Assembly (NCBI RefSeq): GCF_900105245.1
Contig: NZ_FNSZ01000001.1
Span: 7,252,001 to 7,316,000 of the forward strand
Direction: 5' to 3'
Length of the DNA stretch: 64,000 nucleotides
Origin: Streptomyces sp. 1222.5
GTDB lineage: Bacteria; Actinomycetota; Actinomycetes; Streptomycetales; Streptomycetaceae
In this document: positions 8,094 through 16,274 of the stretch, piece after piece
How positions within the stretch are numbered: the first letter of the stretch is position 1
Layout: each line of letters opens with the position of its first letter
Program-made: the position numbers and the translations under genes
The notes under the pieces: model-generated
Told to the model about the DNA's origin: nothing
Databases searched by the model: none
The model's input: only the letters and a program-made list of their open reading frames with translations

Positions 8094-8948
8094 GTGCTGC
8101 GCATCCTCGACGCCCGTACCGGTAAGCCCGTCCCCGCCGCGCCCGCCCGGCGCGGCCTGACCCGTATCGAGGCCCACGCCTCCGGCCTGGACCCCACGGA
8201 CCTGCGGGTGCTGCTCACCGCCGACCTTCTCGTCCGGGCCCTGGAACTGGGCGGCACCCCCGTCTGGACGATCCTCACCGCGCCCCTCCGGCTGGCCGAG
8301 CTCCGCACGGCCGCCACGGCCCTGGCGATCCGCCCGTTCGAGGACGGCCGCGACCTGGCGTCCGGGCTGGGAGAGGCACAGGCGATCCATGTCGTGGCCG
8401 GGGACGGCGGACCCGTACCGGGCCCGGGGCCGGTCGCGAGCGTGGCGCCGGTGGTGTGGACCGGGGCACCGGGGCCGCACGCCGGTGCGGAGGGGACACG
8501 GCCCGGCGCCGCGTCCGCGGACTCCGACGCGGGCCGGGACGCCGTCCCCGGTGTGCCGCCGGGCGCTTCCCCGGCGCCCCCGCGCCTCCCGCTGCCCGAC
8601 CTCCTCGCCGACCCCGCCGCCCTGCGCCTGGCCCTGCTCTCGGTGCCGCGCGGCGAAACCGTGCACCTGGACCGCGCCGGACTCGACCGGGCCGCAGGGC
8701 AGCTCACCCACTGGCGGCGCGCCGTGGCCGCGTGGGCGCGCAGGCCCTCGCGGCCGGTGCCCGAGGACGTGCGGGTACGGCTGCGGGCAGCCTGGGAGGA
8801 CGATCTGGACCTGCCCGCGGTGCTGGAGGTGCTGCGGGACGTGGAGACCGCACCCGGCGTGCCCGACGGCGCCCGCTTCGAGACGTACGTCTACGCCGAC
8901 CGGCTGCTCGCCCTCGACCTGCCCAGCGACCTGGGGACCCTCGCGTGA
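8094..8948 (+). CDS. Cysteinyl-tRNA synthetase-like protein lacking HIGH and KMSKS
   Basis: 284 residues. The N-terminus resembles the CysRS/MshC Rossmann start (LRILDARTGKPV, then DLRVLLTADLLVRALELGG). The C-terminus AAWEDDLDLPAVLEVLRDVE resembles the CysRS helical segment with DDDxNTPxAL. The HIGH and KMSKS ATP-binding signatures are absent, so aminoacylation is unlikely. TACGCT at 8082-8087 ends 6 nt before the GTG, suggesting a leaderless start. The stop overlaps the start of the SixA-like phosphatase (GTGA), so the two are translationally coupled. The family assignment is by eye and moderately certain. Confidence 0.55.
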   Translation: MLRILDARTGKPVPAAPARRGLTRIEAHASGLDPTDLRVLLTADLLVRALELGGTPVWTILTAPLRLAELRTAATALAIRPFEDGRDLASGLGEAQAIHVVAGDGGPVPGPGPVASVAPVVWTGAPGPHAGAEGTRPGAASADSDAGRDAVPGVPPGASPAPPRLPLPDLLADPAALRLALLSVPRGETVHLDRAGLDRAAGQLTHWRRAVAAWARRPSRPVPEDVRVRLRAAWEDDLDLPAVLEVLRDVETAPGVPDGARFETYVYADRLLALDLPSDLGTLA

Positions 8949-9484
8949 TCGAGCGGGCGGGTGCCGGCCCGATGCGCCGTCTGATGGTGCTGCGGCACGC
9001 CAAGTCCGCCTGGCCCGAGGGGGTCCAGGACCACCGCAGACCCCTCGGACCGCGCGGACTGCGGGACGCCCCGGCCGCGGGCCGCGCCCTCGCGGAGGTC
9101 GGCGGCCTGCCCGACCTCGCCCTCTGCTCCACCGCCGTACGCGCCCGCCGCACCTGGGAGCTGGCCGCCGCCGAATGGGGCACCCCGCCCCCGGTCCGCT
9201 ACGACCGACGGCTGTACGCGGCCGGCGTGGCGGATCTGCTCGACGTCGTGCGCGAGGTCCCGCGGGAGGTGGAGGCGCTGCTGCTGGTCGGACACAACCC
9301 CGGCCTCGAGGAACTGGTGGCGGAACTGGCCGGCGACGGACTCGACGACTCGCTGGAGCGGCTGCGGGCCAAGTTCCCGACGTCCGCGATCGCGATCCTG
9401 ACCTGGCGCGGCACCGGCTGGCCCGCCCTCGGCCCGGGCACCGCCCTGCTCACGTCCTTCATGGTGCCGCGCGGGAAGAAGTAG
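8945..9484 (+). CDS. SixA-type phosphohistidine phosphatase
   Basis: 179-residue histidine phosphatase. The catalytic RHG-type motif is LMVLRHAKSAWP near residues 13-24 (R16, H17) and the second catalytic His is in LLLVGHNPGLEELV. The RHA variant followed by KS, and the small size, fit SixA, which removes phosphate from phospho-His proteins. The GTG at 8945 overlaps the previous stop by 4 nt; ATG at 8972, nine codons later, is an alternative start. The substrate here is unknown. Confidence 0.85.
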   Translation: MIERAGAGPMRRLMVLRHAKSAWPEGVQDHRRPLGPRGLRDAPAAGRALAEVGGLPDLALCSTAVRARRTWELAAAEWGTPPPVRYDRRLYAAGVADLLDVVREVPREVEALLLVGHNPGLEELVAELAGDGLDDSLERLRAKFPTSAIAILTWRGTGWPALGPGTALLTSFMVPRGKK

Positions 9485-9601
9485 CCGGGGGAGAAGAAGA
9501 GACAGCCGGGGGAGAGGAAGGGCGAGGAGGCCGCCCCGGCCCCGGGCGGGGGCGCCGGCACCGCGATCATGGCCGGCGGCCGCCTCGCATAGGCTGACGG
9601 G

Positions 9602-10228
9602 ATGCAGGACGAGTACCGCACAGTGGCCCGCGCGGGCGTGCACGAGACCGAGGTCAACCGCTCCCGCTTCCTGTGCGCCCTCGCCCCGGCCGCCACCGAG
9701 CAGGAGGCGCAGGAGTTCGTCGCCTCCGTCCGCAAGGAGCACGCCGACGCCTCCCACAACTGCTGGGCGTACGTCGTCGGCGCGAACGCCCAGGTGCAGA
9801 AGGCGAGCGACGACGGCGAACCCGGCGGCACCGCGGGCGTCCCCATGCTCCAGATGCTCCTGCGCCGGGACATGCGCTACGTCGTCGCGGTCGTCACCCG
9901 GTACTACGGCGGCGTCAAGCTCGGCGCCGGCGGACTCATCCGCGCCTACGGCGGATCCGTCGGCGAGGCCCTGGACACGCTCGGCACGATCACCCGGCGC
10001 CGCTTCCGGCTGGCCACGGTGACCGTCGACCACCAGCGCGCGGGCAAGGTCCAGAACGACCTCCGCGCCACCGGACGCGAGGTGCGCGACGTCCGCTACG
10101 GCGAGTCGGTCACCCTGGAGATCGGCCTGCCGGACGCCGACGTGGACGCCTTCCGGGCCTGGCTCGCCGACGCGACGGCGGGCACGGCGACCCTCGAACT
10201 GGGCGGAGAGGCGTACGGCGACGCGTGA
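9602..10228 (+). CDS. YigZ/IMPACT-family protein (UPF0029)
   Basis: 208 residues with the UPF0029 N-terminal domain (SRFLCALAP, ASHNCWAYVVG, the signature SDDGEPGGTAGVPMLQML, and VTRYYGGVKLGAGGLIRAYG) and a C-terminal DUF1949-type ferredoxin-like domain. Eukaryotic IMPACT regulates GCN2; bacterial YigZ has no settled function. TAGGCT at 9590-9595 ends 6 nt before the ATG, so the mRNA is probably leaderless. Confidence 0.92.
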   Translation: MQDEYRTVARAGVHETEVNRSRFLCALAPAATEQEAQEFVASVRKEHADASHNCWAYVVGANAQVQKASDDGEPGGTAGVPMLQMLLRRDMRYVVAVVTRYYGGVKLGAGGLIRAYGGSVGEALDTLGTITRRRFRLATVTVDHQRAGKVQNDLRATGREVRDVRYGESVTLEIGLPDADVDAFRAWLADATAGTATLELGGEAYGDA

Positions 10229-10540
10229 GCCGGGGCGGTCGGGTTCCGGGGACCCGCCCTCGCCGAGTGCTTCCGCTCACACGGGACGCAGGGGGCGAAA
10301 GACGTGAACCGTCCGCATCGATGGGCGAGAAAGCGGCTTCTTTCTGTTTTGTCCGCTCGTGAAGGCGGCCTGCACGCCCTTCGTCCGAGACTCCAACGGC
10401 CGTTCGCGGGCGGTCCGTCCAGCCCGTGCGACCGCCACCGCGGGGCAGCGGGGACGCCAGGTGCGGAAAGAGCCGGGTGAAGGGGGGAAGGCGGGAGTTA
10501 CCGCCCGTGATGTCGGACCCGGCCGTTAGTCTCGGGGATC
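10229..10540. other. Intergenic stretch before sbcD
   Basis: 312 bp without a supportable gene. An imperfect GC-rich hairpin (GGGCGG...CGCCC at about 10233-10259) just after the YigZ stop may terminate transcription. TTAGTCT at about 10525-10531 is a plausible -10 element for sbcD. I see nothing else. Confidence 0.5.
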
Positions 10541-11704
10541 ATGAGACTCCTGCACACCTCCGACTGGCATCTCGGCCGGGCCTTCCACCGGGTGAACATG
10601 CTCGGGGCCCAGGCCGAGTTCATCGGTCACCTCGTCGCCACCGTGCGCGAGCGCGAGGTGGACGCGGTGGTCGTCGCCGGGGACGTGTACGACCGCGCGG
10701 TGCCGCCGCTCGCCGCGGTCGAGCTGTTCGACCGGGCCCTGCACCGCCTCGCCGGTCTCGGCGTGCCCACGGTGATGATCTCCGGCAACCACGACTCGGC
10801 CCGTCGCCTCGGCGTCGGCGCGGGACTCATCGACCGCGCGGGCATCCACCTGCGCACCGAACCGTCCGCCGTCGGCACCCCGGTCGTGCTGTCCGACGCC
10901 CACGGCGACGTCGCCTTCTACGGCCTGCCGTACCTCGAACCCGCCCTGGTGAAGGACGAGTTCGCGGTCGACCGGGCCGGCCACGAGGCCGTGCTCGGCG
11001 CCGCCATGGACCGCGTCCGCGCCGACCTCGCCACGCGCGTGGCGGGCACCCGCTCCGTCGTCCTCGCCCACGCCTTCGTCACCGGCGGCCGGGGGAGCGA
11101 CAGCGAACGGGACATCACCGTCGGCGGAGTGGCCGCCGTACCCGCGGGGATCTTCGACGGCGTCGACTACGCGGCACTCGGGCATCTGCACGGCTGCCAG
11201 ACGATCACCGAGCGCGTGCGCTACTCGGGCTCCCCGCTGGCCTACTCCTTCTCCGAGACCGACCACCGCAAGAGCATGTGGCTGGTCGACCTCGCCGCCG
11301 ACGGCTCCGTCGCCGCCGAGCGCCTCGACTGCCCGGTCCCGCGCCCGCTCGCCCGGATCCGAGGCACCCTGGAGGACCTCCTCGCCGACCCGGAACTGAC
11401 GCACCACGAGGAGGCGTGGGTCGAGGCCACCCTCACCGACGCGGTCCGCCCGGCCGACCCCATGGCCCGGCTCACCGAGCGCTTCCCGCACACCCTCAGC
11501 CTCGTCTTCGCCCCCGAGCGGGCCCCGGACGACCCCCAGGTGTCGTACGCCCGGCGGCTCGCGGGCCGCAGCGACCAGCAGATCGCCCAGGACTTCGTCG
11601 CCCACGTCCGCGGCGCCGGCCCCGACGAGCGGGAGACGGCCGTGCTGCGGGACGCCTTCGACACGGTCCGCGCCGACCACGCCGTACGGGAGGTGGCCCG
11701 GTGA
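10541..11704 (+). CDS. sbcD: Exonuclease SbcD (Mre11 homologue)
   Basis: 387-residue metallo-phosphoesterase nuclease subunit of the SbcCD complex, which opens DNA hairpins and trims blocked double-strand ends. The metal-binding signatures are in order: LLHTSDWHLGR at the N-terminus (D7, H9), VVVAGDVYDRAVPP, VMISGNHDSARRL and YAALGHLHGCQ. Length fits the family. The TGA overlaps the GTG of sbcC by 4 nt, so the two subunits are translationally coupled. Confidence 0.96.
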   Translation: MRLLHTSDWHLGRAFHRVNMLGAQAEFIGHLVATVREREVDAVVVAGDVYDRAVPPLAAVELFDRALHRLAGLGVPTVMISGNHDSARRLGVGAGLIDRAGIHLRTEPSAVGTPVVLSDAHGDVAFYGLPYLEPALVKDEFAVDRAGHEAVLGAAMDRVRADLATRVAGTRSVVLAHAFVTGGRGSDSERDITVGGVAAVPAGIFDGVDYAALGHLHGCQTITERVRYSGSPLAYSFSETDHRKSMWLVDLAADGSVAAERLDCPVPRPLARIRGTLEDLLADPELTHHEEAWVEATLTDAVRPADPMARLTERFPHTLSLVFAPERAPDDPQVSYARRLAGRSDQQIAQDFVAHVRGAGPDERETAVLRDAFDTVRADHAVREVAR

Positions 11705-14694
11705 GGCTGCACCGGCTCGACATCACCGCCTTCGGGCCCTTCGGCGGCTCGCAGCGCGTCGACTTCGACGCCCTGTCCGCCGCCGGGCTCTTCCTGCTGC
11801 ACGGCCCGACCGGCGCGGGCAAGACCTCCGTCCTCGACGCCGTCTGCTACGCCCTCTACGGTTCCGTGCCCGGCGCCCGCCAGAGCGGCCAGGGCATGAA
11901 CCTGCGCAGCGACCACGCCGAGACCGGCACCCGTACCGAGATCCGCCTCGAACTGACCGTCGCCGGACGCCGGCTGGAGATCACCCGGCAGCCACCCTGG
12001 GAGCGGCCCAAGCTGCGCGGCAAGGGCAGCACCGTCGACAAGGCGCAGACCTGGCTGCGCGAGTACGACTCCAGCGCCCGCACCTGGAAGGACCGCAGCC
12101 GCTCCCACCAGGAGATCGGCGAGGAGGTCACCCAGCTGCTCGGTATGAGCCGCGAGCAGTTCTGCCAGGTCGTCCTGCTGCCCCAGGGCGACTTCGCCCG
12201 CTTCCTGCGCGCCGACGCCGAGGCCCGCGGCAGGCTGCTCGGCCGCCTCTTCGACACCCAGCGGTTCGCCGACGTCGAGAAGCGACTCGCCGAACGCCGG
12301 CGCGCCACCGAGGCACGCGTGCGGGAAGGCGACGCGACGCTGCTCGCCGACGCCCACCGCATGCAGCAGGCGGCCGGGGACGCCATGGAGCTGCCCGAGC
12401 TGGCACCCGGCGAGCCGGGCCTGGCCGAGGCCGTCCTCCAGGCGGCCGCCGTCGCCCGCGCGACCGCCCGCGAACGCCTCACCGTCGCCCACTGCCGCCT
12501 CGGCGCGGCCGAGTCCGCCCACACCGAGGCCCGGCGCGTCCTCGGCGACGCCCGCGAACTCGCCCGGCTGCAGGACCGGTTCGCCGAGGCACGCCGGCGC
12601 GCCGAGGGCCTCCAGGAGCGGGCCGGTGCACACCGCGAGGCCCAGCAGCGCATGGAGCGCTCCCGCAAGGCGGAGTCGGTCGCACCCGCGCTGGAGCTGC
12701 GGGACGTCACCGAGGAGGAGCACCACCGGGCCGACCGGGCCGAGGCGCACGCGCGCGGCCTGCTGCCCGACTCCTACGCCGACGCCGACGCCGGATCGCT
12801 CGCCGGCGCCGCCCGCCGGGCCGCCGAGGAACTGGGCGGTCTGGACGCCGCCCGGCGCGCCGAGCAGCGGCTCGCCGCCCTGATCGAGGAGCGGGCCGGG
12901 CTCGACCGGCAGGAGCGCGCCGACGACGACGTGCTGCGCGAGGCGGAGTCCTGGCTCGCGGACTGGGACACCACACGCGCGGCCCTGCAGACGCGCATCG
13001 ACTCCGCCCAGGAGGCCGCCACCCGCGCCGAACAGCTCGCCGTACGGCAGGAGCCGATGGCGGCCCGGCTCGCCGCCGCCCGCACCCGGGACGAGCTGGC
13101 CGCCGACCTGGAAGCGGCCGGGCGGCGCGCCCGCGCCTCCGAGCAGAGCGCCCTCGACGCCCGCGCCCACTGGCTGGACCTCAAGGAACAGCGCCTGAAC
13201 GGTATCGCCGCCGAACTCGCCGCCCACCTCACCGACGGCGAGCCCTGCGCGGTGTGCGGCGCCACCGAGCACCCCGCGCCGGCCCGCAAGGTGGCCGGAC
13301 ACGTCGACCGGGAGGCCGAGGAACGGGCCCATGCGGACTCGCGGCAGGCGGACCGGCAGCACGCCGAGGACGAACGGCGCCTCGGCGTCGTCCGCGAGGC
13401 CCTGGCCGCCGCCACCGCCGAGGCCGGCGACACACCCACCGACCGGCTCGAAGCGCAGACGGCGGAGCTGGAGCGGGAGCACGCCCGCGCCCGCCGTGAC
13501 GCCTCCGCGCTGCACGCCGCCCACGAGGAGCTGCGGGCTGCCGAACAGGAGCGCGAGCGGCGCCTCGCCGACCGCCAGCAGGCCGCCGTCCGCACCGCCT
13601 CCCGCCTCACCCGGCGCGAGACCCTGGAGCGGGAACAGGCGCTGCTGGAGGAGGAGCTGACGCAGGCGCGCGGCACCGCGGACAGCGTGGCCACCCGTGC
13701 CGCCCAGCTGGAACGGCAGGCGGCGCTGCTCACCCGTGCCGCCGACGCCGCGCGCGCCGCCGAGGACACCGCCCAGCGGCTGAAGGACGCCGACGCCCGC
13801 CTCGCCGACGCCGCCTACCGGGCCGGTTTCGACACCCCACGGGCAGCCGCCGCCGCGCTCCTGGACGACGCCGCGCACCGGGAGCTGCAGCACCGCCTGG
13901 ACGCCTGGCAGACGGAGGAGGCCGCCGTACGCGCGGTGCTGGCCGAGGCCGACACCGCGGCCGCCGCCCAGCGCCCGGCCGCAGACGTGCCGGCGGCGGA
14001 GCGGACCGCGGCCACGGCGGAACGCCGCCTGCGCGAGGCGGCCTCCGCGCGCGACGCCGCCGCCCGCTGCTGCACCGAGCTGGACCGCCTGTCCGCCCGG
14101 GCCGCCGAGGCCGTACGACGCCTCGGGCCGCTCCGCGACGAGTACGACCGGGTCGCCCGGCTCGCCGCCCTCACCGCCGGCACCTCCGCCGACAACGAAC
14201 GCCGGATGCGTCTGGAGTCCTACGTGCTGGCGGCCCGGCTGGAGCAGGTCGCCGCCGCCGCGACCGTCCGCCTCCAGCGGATGTCCTCGGGCCGCTACAC
14301 CCTCGTCCACTCCGACGACCGCACCGGACGCGGCCGCAGCGGGCTCGGGCTGCACGTGGTCGACGCCTGGACCGGGCGGGAGCGGGACACCGCCACCCTG
14401 TCCGGCGGCGAGACCTTCTTCGCCTCCCTCGCGCTCGCCCTCGGCCTGGCCGACGTCGTCACCGACGAGGCGGGCGGTGTCCGCCTGGACACCCTCTTCA
14501 TCGACGAGGGCTTCGGCAGCCTCGACGACCAGACCCTCGACGAGGTCCTGGACGTCCTCGACTCCCTGCGCGAACGCGACCGCAGCGTCGGCATCGTCAG
14601 CCACGTCGCCGACCTCCGCCGCCGCATCCACGGCCAACTGGAGGTCGTCAAGGGCAGGACGGGGTCGGTGCTGCGGCAGCGGGGGGCGGTCTAG
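11701..14694 (+). CDS. sbcC: Exonuclease SbcC (Rad50-type SMC ATPase)
   Basis: 997-residue ATPase of the SbcCD nuclease. Walker A is LLHGPTGAGKTSVLDAVCYA at about residue 37. Long Glu/Arg/Ala-rich coiled coils flank a zinc hook, CAVC at C516 and C519. The C-terminus carries the ABC signature LSGGETFFASLALALG and Walker B LDTLFIDEGFGSLD. Starts at the GTG overlapping the sbcD stop. Its own TAG is shared with the stop codon of the convergent Lrp gene within one CTAG. Confidence 0.96.
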   Translation: MRLHRLDITAFGPFGGSQRVDFDALSAAGLFLLHGPTGAGKTSVLDAVCYALYGSVPGARQSGQGMNLRSDHAETGTRTEIRLELTVAGRRLEITRQPPWERPKLRGKGSTVDKAQTWLREYDSSARTWKDRSRSHQEIGEEVTQLLGMSREQFCQVVLLPQGDFARFLRADAEARGRLLGRLFDTQRFADVEKRLAERRRATEARVREGDATLLADAHRMQQAAGDAMELPELAPGEPGLAEAVLQAAAVARATARERLTVAHCRLGAAESAHTEARRVLGDARELARLQDRFAEARRRAEGLQERAGAHREAQQRMERSRKAESVAPALELRDVTEEEHHRADRAEAHARGLLPDSYADADAGSLAGAARRAAEELGGLDAARRAEQRLAALIEERAGLDRQERADDDVLREAESWLADWDTTRAALQTRIDSAQEAATRAEQLAVRQEPMAARLAAARTRDELAADLEAAGRRARASEQSALDARAHWLDLKEQRLNGIAAELAAHLTDGEPCAVCGATEHPAPARKVAGHVDREAEERAHADSRQADRQHAEDERRLGVVREALAAATAEAGDTPTDRLEAQTAELEREHARARRDASALHAAHEELRAAEQERERRLADRQQAAVRTASRLTRRETLEREQALLEEELTQARGTADSVATRAAQLERQAALLTRAADAARAAEDTAQRLKDADARLADAAYRAGFDTPRAAAAALLDDAAHRELQHRLDAWQTEEAAVRAVLAEADTAAAAQRPAADVPAAERTAATAERRLREAASARDAAARCCTELDRLSARAAEAVRRLGPLRDEYDRVARLAALTAGTSADNERRMRLESYVLAARLEQVAAAATVRLQRMSSGRYTLVHSDDRTGRGRSGLGLHVVDAWTGRERDTATLSGGETFFASLALALGLADVVTDEAGGVRLDTLFIDEGFGSLDDQTLDEVLDVLDSLRERDRSVGIVSHVADLRRRIHGQLEVVKGRTGSVLRQRGAV

Positions 14695-15137
14695 CGGCCC
14701 AGGGGGCGGCGGGGCAGCGGGGAGGAGTAGACGACGCTCGTCGTCACCGAGCCCAGGGCGCCGATCCTGCCGGAGATCTCCTCCAGGTGGGACATGGACC
14801 GCGCGGTGACCTTGATGACGAAGCAGTCGTCGCCGGTGACGTGGTGGGCCTCCAGGATCTCGGGCGTCGCCGCGACCAGGTCGTGGAACGGCTTGTAGTT
14901 GCCGTTCGGGTACCTGAGCCGCACGAACGCCAGTATCGGCAGTCCGAGCCGCTCGGGGTCGACGACCGCCGCGTACCCCTGGATGACGCCCGCCTCCTCC
15001 AGCCGCCGGACCCGTTCGGTGACGGCACTCGGCGACATGGAGACCGCCCGGGCCAGTTCGGCGTAGCTGGCCCGTCCCTCGCGCTGGAGGACTTCGAGGA
15101 TGCGCCAGTCGGTGGCGTCCGGGGAATACACGGTCAT
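14691..15137 (-). CDS. Lrp/AsnC-family transcriptional regulator
   Basis: 148-residue regulator with an N-terminal winged HTH (WRILEVLQREGRASYAELAR, then MSPSAVTERVRRLEEAGVI) and a C-terminal RAM domain (LPILAFVRLRYPNGNY, AHHVTGDDCFVIKV) that binds amino acid effectors and drives oligomerisation. ATG at 15137 chosen; upstream in-frame starts lack a ribosome site. Divergent from the rhodanese gene at 15232, its likely target. The effector is not evident. Confidence 0.9.
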   Translation of the reverse strand: MTVYSPDATDWRILEVLQREGRASYAELARAVSMSPSAVTERVRRLEEAGVIQGYAAVVDPERLGLPILAFVRLRYPNGNYKPFHDLVAATPEILEAHHVTGDDCFVIKVTARSMSHLEEISGRIGALGSVTTSVVYSSPLPRRPLGR

Positions 15138-15231
15138 CCCGGATGGATAGCAGGGGAATCCCCGGCCGGGCAAGGGCAGGCCCGTGGATCGTCCCTTCAG
15201 GGCGCGGGCGCCGGACCGTAGATTTCCGTGC

Positions 15232-15708
15232 ATGATCACTCATGCCTCCGAGAACCCCGTCCTCCGTGTCGCCCCCGCGGCTCCCGCCGAGGCCGCCGCC
15301 CACTTCCGGGCGAGCCTCGCCTTCCACGCCGACGTCTCCGACGTGGCCGCCGCCCTCACGGCCGGCACCGACCCCGGCTTCGCCGTCGTCGACACCCGCT
15401 CCACCGCGTCCTGGGACCAGGGCCACGTCCCCGGCGCCGTGCACCTGCCGACCGCGCTCGTCCCCGAGCAGGCCGAGCGGCTCCTCGACCGGTCCGTGCC
15501 CGTCGTGACGTACTGCTGGGGACCCGGCTGCAACGGTGCCACCCGCGCCGCCCTCGCCCTCGCCGAACTCGGCTTCCGCGTCAAGGAGATGCTCGGCGGC
15601 TTCGAGTACTGGGTCCGCGAGGGCTTCCCCTACGAGACCTGGCAGGGGCCGGCCCGCCGGGACGCCGACCCGCTGACGGCACCCGTGGAAGGCGAGTGCG
15701 GCTGCTGA
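15232..15708 (+). CDS. Single-domain rhodanese-like sulfurtransferase
   Basis: 158 residues with one rhodanese domain. FAVVDTRSTASWDQGHVPGAVHLP (shown by its D54, R56, W61, H65) is the conserved start and VVTYCWGPGCN carries the candidate active-site Cys95, with a second Cys100 in the same loop. The C-terminus ends in ECGC, giving two more cysteines. Such proteins carry persulfide sulfur. TAGATT at about 15220-15225 near the ATG suggests a short or absent leader. The divergent Lrp regulator probably links expression to an amino acid signal. Confidence 0.88.
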   Translation: MITHASENPVLRVAPAAPAEAAAHFRASLAFHADVSDVAAALTAGTDPGFAVVDTRSTASWDQGHVPGAVHLPTALVPEQAERLLDRSVPVVTYCWGPGCNGATRAALALAELGFRVKEMLGGFEYWVREGFPYETWQGPARRDADPLTAPVEGECGC

Positions 15709-15734
15709 CGGCCCGCCGTGTAGGTTCTTGCGCC

Positions 15735-16250
15735 ATGGCTCGATACGCGGATCCAGGCGTGCTGGAGTGGGTGGAGTCGGGCGGCGGTCCGCTGATAGCC
15801 GTACCGGAGACGGTCCTGCCGTTCTGGGCGGGTGCCGACACCGAGGAACTCGACACGGACTACGACCGGGCGTGCGAGGTCGTCGGACACATCGGCCTGC
15901 TGCCGGTCGGCGACAGCGCGGCCCTCGTCCTCGGCGACGAGCCGGCCTCCACCTCCTACCTGCCCGAGCACCACACCCTCGTGCGCTGGTCGGCCGCGGA
16001 CTCCGAGGACGAACTGCTCGCCGCCGTCCCGGCCGCGCTCGCGGAGGCCGAGTGGGGCGACGAGGTCCGCTGGACCGTTCCCGGCCCCGTCGTCCTCTTC
16101 GACTCAGCCCGGCAGGGCGGCGACACCCCGCGCATCGAACACCTCCGCATCCCGCTGGATGCGGGCCCCTACGCGGTGCGAGCCGCCTGGGCCACCCCGC
16201 GACCCGAGACCTGGGTCGGCCTGGTGCAGCTCAGACGGCTCGCCACCTGA
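15735..16250 (+). CDS. Imm21-family immunity-like protein (orphan)
   Basis: 171 residues resembling the Imm21 family: N-terminal LEWVESGGGPLIAVPE, the DYDRACEV core, then ALVLGDEPASTSYLPEHH. Imm21 proteins are predicted to neutralise polymorphic toxins, but no toxin gene is visible nearby, so the label describes the fold, not a demonstrated role. TAGGTT at 15721-15726 lies 8 nt before the ATG. The gene follows the rhodanese by 26 bp on the same strand. Confidence 0.7.
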   Translation: MARYADPGVLEWVESGGGPLIAVPETVLPFWAGADTEELDTDYDRACEVVGHIGLLPVGDSAALVLGDEPASTSYLPEHHTLVRWSAADSEDELLAAVPAALAEAEWGDEVRWTVPGPVVLFDSARQGGDTPRIEHLRIPLDAGPYAVRAAWATPRPETWVGLVQLRRLAT

Positions 16251-16274
16251 CGGGCCGCTCGCCCCGGCACAACC

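Noticed and set aside
9485..9530. Direct repeat of AGCCGGGGGAGA after the SixA-like gene
   Set aside because: Two short purine-rich copies only; probably slippage with no further structure.
11242..15444. A 1400-codon open frame on the minus strand
   Set aside because: Antisense to sbcD-sbcC with low-complexity Gly/Val composition; sbcCD are unmistakable on the other strand.
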